Assembly (NCBI GenBank): GCA_003151495.1 | Contig: PLXR01000005.1 | Coordinates: 300 to 64,299 of the forward strand | Direction of reading: 5' to 3' | Length of the DNA: 64,000 nucleotides | Source: Opitutaceae bacterium | GTDB lineage: Bacteria; Verrucomicrobiota; Verrucomicrobiia; Opitutales; Opitutaceae | In this document: positions 59,214 through 64,000 of the stretch, one piece after another | How the letters are laid out: the number at the start of each line of letters is the position of its first letter | Numbering within the stretch: position 1 is the first letter of the stretch | The notes under the pieces: model-generated | The model's database searches: none | Seen by the model: the letters and a program-made list of their open reading frames with translations, nothing else | What the model was told of the DNA's origin: nothing | Program-made: the position numbers and the translations under genes

Positions 59214-59467
59214 CGGCGGGCAAAGTCCCGCTTGAAAGCGTGCAACGCCTCCACCTTCAGCCGCCGCACACGGTCATCGTGCTCACGGTTCCCGGTGGTT
59301 TGCTCAATGTGGGCGGCGCAGTCATAGGCCTGACCGTCTCCGGCCATCCTAGCGGCAGGAATGGCCCAGAACGCGTGCTCTAGGCGCCGGGTGCCGTCCA
59401 CCTGGGCGTCGCGGTGCCGTTCTAGTCGGAGCCATAGGGCGGCTATCCAGGGGGCGAGGAAGAGCAT
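59210..59467 (-). CDS. Hypothetical small protein, one predicted TM
   Basis: MLFLAPWIAALWLRLERHRDAQVDGTRRLEHAFWAIPAARMAGDGQAYDCAAHIEQTTGNREHDDRVRRLKVEALHAFKRDFARR; start chosen to avoid overlap with the DUF2188-like gene. Confidence 0.45.
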   Translation of the reverse strand: MLFLAPWIAALWLRLERHRDAQVDGTRRLEHAFWAIPAARMAGDGQAYDCAAHIEQTTGNREHDDRVRRLKVEALHAFKRDFARR

Positions 59468-59549
59468 GCCCAAGACGGTAACCGGGGCCCGACAAAAGCA
59501 AAGCGGGGGTCCGTCATCATCAACGGACCTCCCCCAATAACGAAGCGGG

Positions 59550-59756
59550 TTAGGCCTTACGCCACTTGTCCCGCCCACCCACGTCGGTATTGCGGACTCG
59601 TTCGACATGAGGGGCTACCCCTGGGTTTAGTTCCCGTGCGCGCTCAATGGCTTTTGCCTGAGTAGGTTCTACTGCGCTTGCCCTCTCAGCTCCGGCTTTC
59701 CTGACGGCATAGTCACCCTCGTGACGTTGCTCCACATATATTCTTTTTTCAGCCAT
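59550..59756 (-). CDS. DUF2188-like small protein
   Basis: YVEQRHEGDYAVRKAGAERASAVEPTQAKAIERARELNPGVAPHVERVRNTDVGGRDKWRKA, resembling the DUF2188 pattern (wxVkxegxxrAsxxxxTqxeAixxAr). Confidence 0.65.
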   Translation of the reverse strand: MAEKRIYVEQRHEGDYAVRKAGAERASAVEPTQAKAIERARELNPGVAPHVERVRNTDVGGRDKWRKA

Positions 59757-59874
59757 GACTTTTTATCCTCCTGAATGGTTTACTGTTCTGGTTTAGCCAT
59801 CGACGGGAAGAGTCCTTATCCTCCGTGTCGTCCGCATGGCGAAAATTGGGCCGCCGTACATCGCGATAGCCTGG

Positions 59875-60150
59875 TCAGGGGCATTCCGGCAAATTTAGCA
59901 GGTTGTTCGGAGGATACCCATCAGCGCGCGTCTTCAGGTATTTCCGCGTGCCGTGGCTCGCCACTATGACATCCACTGAGACGCCGTTGACGCTGACGTA
60001 AAAGGTCCATTTCCCGGATTCAATTCCTTGGATGGCCTCATCCTCAGCAAGCTTCCACGCTTGGCCGTTAGAAATGCCGCCGATGTTTTTGATGCGCTCG
60101 TGGGGATCTCCACGGTCGTGTTTGTTAATGCAACGTACCTGGTGTGACAT
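59875..60150 (-). CDS. DUF3892-like small protein
   Basis: VRCINKHDRGDPHERIKNIGGISNGQAWKLAEDEAIQGIESGKWTFYVSVNGVSVDVIVASHGTRKYLKTRADGYPPNNLLNLPECP, a close match to the DUF3892 pattern. Confidence 0.85.
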   Translation of the reverse strand: MSHQVRCINKHDRGDPHERIKNIGGISNGQAWKLAEDEAIQGIESGKWTFYVSVNGVSVDVIVASHGTRKYLKTRADGYPPNNLLNLPECP

Positions 60151-60229
60151 GGTGTATTATGTTTGGGTTTCTTGGTTTCGTTCCTAAAGCCTTATTTGAT
60201 ATGAGTTTTCACCCCTTTTCCTTGGTGAG

Positions 60230-60598
60230 CTAAATTAGCGGCAGCCCACGAGGCGTAACGGCGTCAGCCGCTAAGTGGGCTATGTAGCAAAAGCACCAAT
60301 TGCTAGCCGCTGCCCGCGCATCGGGCGCCCAATTCTTGGTGTGTGGTCCGTGACTCGCGTAGACCGCGGCACCCGCAAAACTCAGGCTGTGAAAGAAATT
60401 CCGGTGATGAGGATCTGTTGCAGGCTCCAATAGGTCGGGGGCCAAGGCGACCACGCCGCCTGCAAGCGTGAACACGCCGAGTTCACCCCAATCGAAACGC
60501 CGCTCGGGATCGGCGAGCATTTGAAGCCCCTGCTTAATAAGGTTGATGCCACCACCTACCAATAAGCCGTGGCGAAAATGAGTGGATGCGTTGGCCAT
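60230..60598 (-). CDS. YdjM-like metal-dependent hydrolase/membrane protein
   Basis: THFRHGLLVGGGINLIKQG..FTLAGGVVALAPDLLEPATDPHHRNFFHSLSFAGAAVYA..AHLAADAVTPRGLPLI: H/D motifs (LAPDLLEP, HRNFFHS, HLAADAVTP). Confidence 0.75.
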   Translation of the reverse strand: MANASTHFRHGLLVGGGINLIKQGLQMLADPERRFDWGELGVFTLAGGVVALAPDLLEPATDPHHRNFFHSLSFAGAAVYASHGPHTKNWAPDARAAASNWCFCYIAHLAADAVTPRGLPLI

Positions 60599-60618
60599 AG
60601 GAAATTTGTTCCTACACC

Positions 60619-60640
60619 TGTAAGCACACAGTAGCTTACA
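60619..60640. promoter_or_regulatory. Inverted-repeat operator TGTAAGC-N8-GCTTACA
   Basis: TGTAAGCacacagtaGCTTACA 21 bp upstream of the YdjM-like start; the GTAAGC half-site is shared with 61718-61727. Confidence 0.65.
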
Positions 60641-60654
60641 CGCAAGAGGAAAAA

Positions 60655-61353
60655 TCAGAACATCTCCTGCCCGTTCGCGGGCGGGTACATTTCATCTAGG
60701 CGGATCTGCGCGACAATTGGATTCACGTCAAAAATCTGAGCCAAGGCCGCAATGGCTTCCGCCCGTCGCTTGGGCTGCAGATAATGGCTTCCCGTTACAG
60801 AAGTCTTGTCCACGTAAATGGTTGCCGCCTTCACTAGGAGCGGGCGGGGTATCAGCAGAGTGCCAATCATCCGGTTGGCCTGATATTCCCACCACCGACC
60901 GTCGTAACCCTTTTTTTGCCCAGGCCTGATGTCATTTGCCCGGCATAATATTCGACCGTTCCTCAGGTCGGCATTGTCGATCTGAAAATGTCCTTGCTGG
61001 GCGTCCTGGAGAAACAAAGTGGCGTGGAGTAGCCCATGTCCGGCCTCGTGGGCGACGGTAGAACGAAAAAGTTTGTCGGCCGTTTCGGCGGCGAGTTTAG
61101 AACTGACGACTATGGTTCGCACAGAGCCATCCTTATTGAACACCGTCGCTCCAAGGACGTTGTCTCCCAAGTCTTGGTAGTCGACTTGGCACTTGAATCG
61201 GTGTTCCACGAACCGATCAATGCGAATGGCCGCAGGCTCAGATGGGAGAAATTTGGAATCCCTTAACTCTTGAAGCGCGATCTGATCGAATTCGGTTTCT
61301 TCAAACACGAGTCGTTGGCCGAATGCACTGCCCGAAGCTCGTACAACTTTCAT
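60655..61353 (-). CDS. ImmA/IrrE family zinc metallopeptidase
   Basis: FRSTVAHEAGHGLLHATLFL (HExxH-like HEAGH), WWEYQANRMIGTLLIPRPLL. ATGA overlap with upstream XRE gene. Confidence 0.88.
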   Translation of the reverse strand: MKVVRASGSAFGQRLVFEETEFDQIALQELRDSKFLPSEPAAIRIDRFVEHRFKCQVDYQDLGDNVLGATVFNKDGSVRTIVVSSKLAAETADKLFRSTVAHEAGHGLLHATLFLQDAQQGHFQIDNADLRNGRILCRANDIRPGQKKGYDGRWWEYQANRMIGTLLIPRPLLVKAATIYVDKTSVTGSHYLQPKRRAEAIAALAQIFDVNPIVAQIRLDEMYPPANGQEMF

Positions 61354-61715
61354 TTCTTCTTTGGATCGTAAAGGCTCCTGAGGGAATTGGCGACATCTTC
61401 GGTTGAAACGGCGCCGTCCTTAACGCGATCGACAAGTGTTCGGAAAGCGAAGCCTAGACTTGGGTTGTTTTCTATCATCTTCTTCATCTCTTGAGCCGCG
61501 TCACGGTGATCGAGTTGTTTTAAAAGGGCCACTGGGACCTTCAGTGCTTTAGAGAGCTTGGCTAGAATTTCATCGGAAGGATAGCGGCGTCCTAATTCGA
61601 TATCCGAAAGGAACGGAGGAGAAATACCCACCTCCTTCGAAAGTTCTCTTAGGGAAATGTCCGCAGCTTCGCGGAGTTCACGGAGACGTTCACCCAAGCC
61701 CTTTTCATTTGCCAT
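61350..61715 (-). CDS. XRE-family HTH transcriptional regulator (ImmR-like)
   Basis: LGERLRELREAADISLRELSKEVGISPPFLSDIELGRRYPSDEILAKLSKALKVPVALL. Confidence 0.93.
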   Translation of the reverse strand: MANEKGLGERLRELREAADISLRELSKEVGISPPFLSDIELGRRYPSDEILAKLSKALKVPVALLKQLDHRDAAQEMKKMIENNPSLGFAFRTLVDRVKDGAVSTEDVANSLRSLYDPKKK

Positions 61716-61717
61716 GT

Positions 61718-61727
61718 GTAAGCTTAC
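61718..61727. promoter_or_regulatory. Perfect palindrome GTAAGCTTAC upstream of the XRE gene
   Basis: cat-gtGTAAGCTTACttcgg: 10-bp palindrome 2 bp from the XRE start codon, same half-site as 60619-60640. Confidence 0.65.
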
Positions 61728-62004
61728 TTCGGCTGATTGATCGATGTCAACGGGACCGTGAATGGCTGGACGAGTGGTGTACGGGTATTTCGGTCAGGGT
61801 TAGGAAATGCCCGGGGCCAAGGACCCCGCCCTATGACCCTCCGGGCAAGGAGACCGCCCTAGAAGGCCCGGACGCACCGGGGCAGCCCATCTACCCAACG
61901 TAGGGCGTCAAAACATCCGGATTGGGCCCAGAAACAGCAGGAAAGGGCATCCGGATATGTTTGATGAGCACCGGATTGCCACCTTCACGCCCATTTCAAA
62001 CGAC

Positions 62005-62100
62005 CTACTCGGCTTTGAACCTGCAGCCGCAGTGCTTGCACACCCGAGCATCCAGCAGCACGAACTCCGAGCAATCCGGGCAAACCTTGTGCGTCTGCGG
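62005..62100 (-). pseudogene. Zinc-ribbon C-terminal fragment
   Basis: HKVCPDCSEFVLLDARVCKHCGCRFKAE* (CxxC..CxxC); upstream residues of the ORF are out-of-frame sequence of the methyltransferase gene. Confidence 0.4.
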
Positions 62101-62137
62101 GGAGTAAAGTGACGCCAACAACGAAATCTGAAGTCTG

Positions 62138-63109
62138 CTAGGAGGGCGGACGATCCAGTTCACCTGGAGGATAATTCTCCCGCGACGCGACATTAAGTTC
62201 CACTGGCCAGGCAAGAGAGGTTTCCGCGATCTTTCTTACGATGGATGCTGAGCCCAAGTAGGCCGGTGAATCGGGGAGCGAGTAAGTCGCCGGATTTGAA
62301 TGTATAGCGTGAATTCGAGATGGCTCGCCGCATACGGCCTCCTGAACCTCAAAGCCCGACGCCGCGTTAAAGATCGTTCGCCACGAATTGGTAGAGAAAC
62401 GCCAGAAATCCCATGGCTCCTCATGCAACGGCCACGTTTGATGAGAGCTATTGAAAACGAATCCACCGGGTCTCAGAACTTTGTTTAGCTCCAATGCAAC
62501 CTTCCACGGCATCGCTAGGTGTTCAAAAACCGACCTAGAAAATGCGGCTACAAAACGGTGACGCCCGAAAAGGGCTTCGAGCTCATGAGCGTCGCCCACC
62601 AAGTCGACATTTGGTCCGGGCAAAATATCCATACCAACATACTCAAGTTGCTGGGGGATAAACGACCGGTACGTAATCGCAGAACGCGCCCGCGAACCGA
62701 TCTCTAATACAACTCCCGCCTTCAACGTTCTGAGCTGGTCCACAAAATGATCCCAACAGGCGAAATAAGGATCGCCGCGGCACGCATTCTCAAGGGCCGA
62801 CCCACTTTCAAACGTCCTCCCTTTCTCAAAGGTGAAACGCAATGTAAAATCTCGGCCAAGGGCCCCCACTGGAACCGTCAACCATTCATCAAATCGACAA
62901 TGTGTCGCGTTCGGGTCGATACTCCCTGCGACATCCGGACTCGCCTGCCCAAAGCTGACTAGCTGCATAACAGTCGTTTGGGTCGAAAAGACCACATCGA
63001 CTCTAACAATTGGTGAGGAGCTATCGAAACACCATCCACGCACGCGAAGTCGTTCAAAATACGCCGAACATTCATCGATTTTCCATTGGAGCGACATTGA
63101 TTGGGGCAT
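62138..63109 (-). CDS. SAM-dependent methyltransferase (class I) with N-terminal beta domain
   Basis: VVLEIGSRARSAITYRSFIPQQLEYVGMDILPGPNVDLVGDAHELEALFGRHRFVAAFSRSVFEHLAMPWKVALELNKVLRPGGFVFNSSHQTWPLHEEPWDFWRFS. Confidence 0.88.
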   Translation of the reverse strand: MPQSMSLQWKIDECSAYFERLRVRGWCFDSSSPIVRVDVVFSTQTTVMQLVSFGQASPDVAGSIDPNATHCRFDEWLTVPVGALGRDFTLRFTFEKGRTFESGSALENACRGDPYFACWDHFVDQLRTLKAGVVLEIGSRARSAITYRSFIPQQLEYVGMDILPGPNVDLVGDAHELEALFGRHRFVAAFSRSVFEHLAMPWKVALELNKVLRPGGFVFNSSHQTWPLHEEPWDFWRFSTNSWRTIFNAASGFEVQEAVCGEPSRIHAIHSNPATYSLPDSPAYLGSASIVRKIAETSLAWPVELNVASRENYPPGELDRPPS

Positions 63110-63277
63110 TCACTACCACCTACGCACCAAGAAAGGCAAACTCCAGAACATTGTGATTCGATATCGGCGTCCAGCCGCCCTAGAGGTTCCGACTGGTCGA
63201 CGACAAAACGTGCCCTTGCGCCTCGGCCGATGAATTGGGCCGCTCCCAATTCCTCTCGCTCGGTATTCACCCGCCGC

Positions 63278-64000
63278 TTATGGCGAAGCGACGTTATAGT
63301 AGAGCTGCGACTGGTAAATATTATCAACGGGCATCCCGTTGTCGTTGGACGTCGCATAGACCGAATAGATACCAAAACCTGGCGGGATGAATCCGCTTTC
63401 ATTGCGAAGCAGGCATGGATTGCTCTTAAAATTCATGCCGCTAGAAGCAGGGTTCACTTGGACGAGAGTCCACGTTCCGGTTGTTATATTTGCCGCAGGA
63501 ATTTTGTAGATATCTATTTGGTCGCTGCCAATTGATTCGGAATACACTACGTAATAGTTCCCATTATCGGAGTCGTACGCAACATATGGCATACTTCCCA
63601 AACCGCCCACTTGTGAGAGGAAATTTGGTAGTCCTGCAGTCGACACCAGGGTCGGAGAGTTTGTCCAGTTAATGCCGTCGGCAGAGGTAGTCATGTAGAA
63701 AAGACCTTGCTGGCTGTCGGGAACGTCGAGGTAGAACATCACGTAGCTTGTTCCCGACGTTCGAATTACCGAAGATGCCATGGCACCTATGTTCGCAGTC
63801 ATCGGAGGGGCAAAGGTATTTTTGCTAAATACCACCGCCGTATTGTTGTACCAATTTAGACCATCATTAGAGAATGCGACGGCAATGTCGTTTGGGCCTG
63901 GAGGATTCGTAGGCCGCTCAGTATAATACATAGCGTACGAATAGCCGTTGTTGAATGTGGCTTTGATTACGCATGGATTTGACATCATGTTGGCCCCGTG
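63278..64000 (-). CDS. Five-bladed beta-propeller/glycosidase-like protein (probably partial at window edge)
   Basis: ..YYTERPTNPPGPNDIAVAFSNDGLNWYNNTAVVFS.., VMFYLDVPDSQQGLFYMTTSADGINWTNSPTLV.., YVVYSESIGSDQIDIYKI; reading frame stays open to the window end. Confidence 0.65.
   Translation of the reverse strand, partial: HGANMMSNPCVIKATFNNGYSYAMYYTERPTNPPGPNDIAVAFSNDGLNWYNNTAVVFSKNTFAPPMTANIGAMASSVIRTSGTSYVMFYLDVPDSQQGLFYMTTSADGINWTNSPTLVSTAGLPNFLSQVGGLGSMPYVAYDSDNGNYYVVYSESIGSDQIDIYKIPAANITTGTWTLVQVNPASSGMNFKSNPCLLRNESGFIPPGFGIYSVYATSNDNGMPVDNIYQSQLYYNVASP

Larger units (their letters stand above)
51847..61730. mobile_element. Putative tRNA-linked genomic island (satellite/IME-like); distal end not defined
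   Basis: Abrupt change to lower GC and short unknown ORFs immediately 3' of the tRNA; truncated transposase, AlpA-like regulator, primase/helicase, XRE/ImmA. No integrase or second att copy found in the window. Confidence 0.6.

Noticed and set aside
61784-61810. Possible distal att copy (ggtcagggttagg resembling the tRNA T-arm)
   Set aside because: Match to the tRNA 3' end is limited to a short cagggtt string; not enough to call attR.

Overview
High-GC bacterial chromosome segment. PEP-CTERM proteins, DUF1553/DUF1501 pairs and DUF1080 proteins suggest a Verrucomicrobia/Opitutae-like host (inference). About 0-51.7 kb looks like core or niche genome: a topoisomerase B-subunit fragment; secreted PQQ-propeller and DUF1549/DUF1553/DUF1501 proteins; a TPP-riboswitch-led thiamine operon (thiC-thiS-tenI/thiE-like-thiE-thiG-thiH-thiF/moeB-thiD); a glycosidase; a giant subtilase-propeller protein; an ABC exporter; two large beta-strand-repeat PEP-CTERM proteins; an OppA-like binding protein; a candidate toxin-antitoxin pair with a near-perfect 30-bp operator; sugar-metabolism genes; an LplT-Aas fusion; and a compact lipid cluster. 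That cluster encodes class I HMG-CoA reductase, a dolichol-kinase/CdsA-like protein, a CarS/CDP-archaeol-synthase-like protein and a CDP-alcohol phosphatidyltransferase. From tRNA-Ile2(CAU) at 51771 the sequence changes to a lower-GC accessory island. It carries a truncated IS630-type HTH gene, an AlpA-like regulator, a primase/helicase gene followed by a 22-bp inverted-repeat array (candidate replication origin), a long ORF-poor region with RNA-like hairpins, several small unknown ORFs, and an XRE/ImmA pair with shared GTAAGC operators. No integrase was seen. The most promising leads are the isoprenoid/archaeal-type lipid cluster, the tRNA-linked satellite-like island with its candidate origin and structured noncoding region, and the candidate TA system. 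All assignments come from reading translated sequence and motifs; no database search was run.
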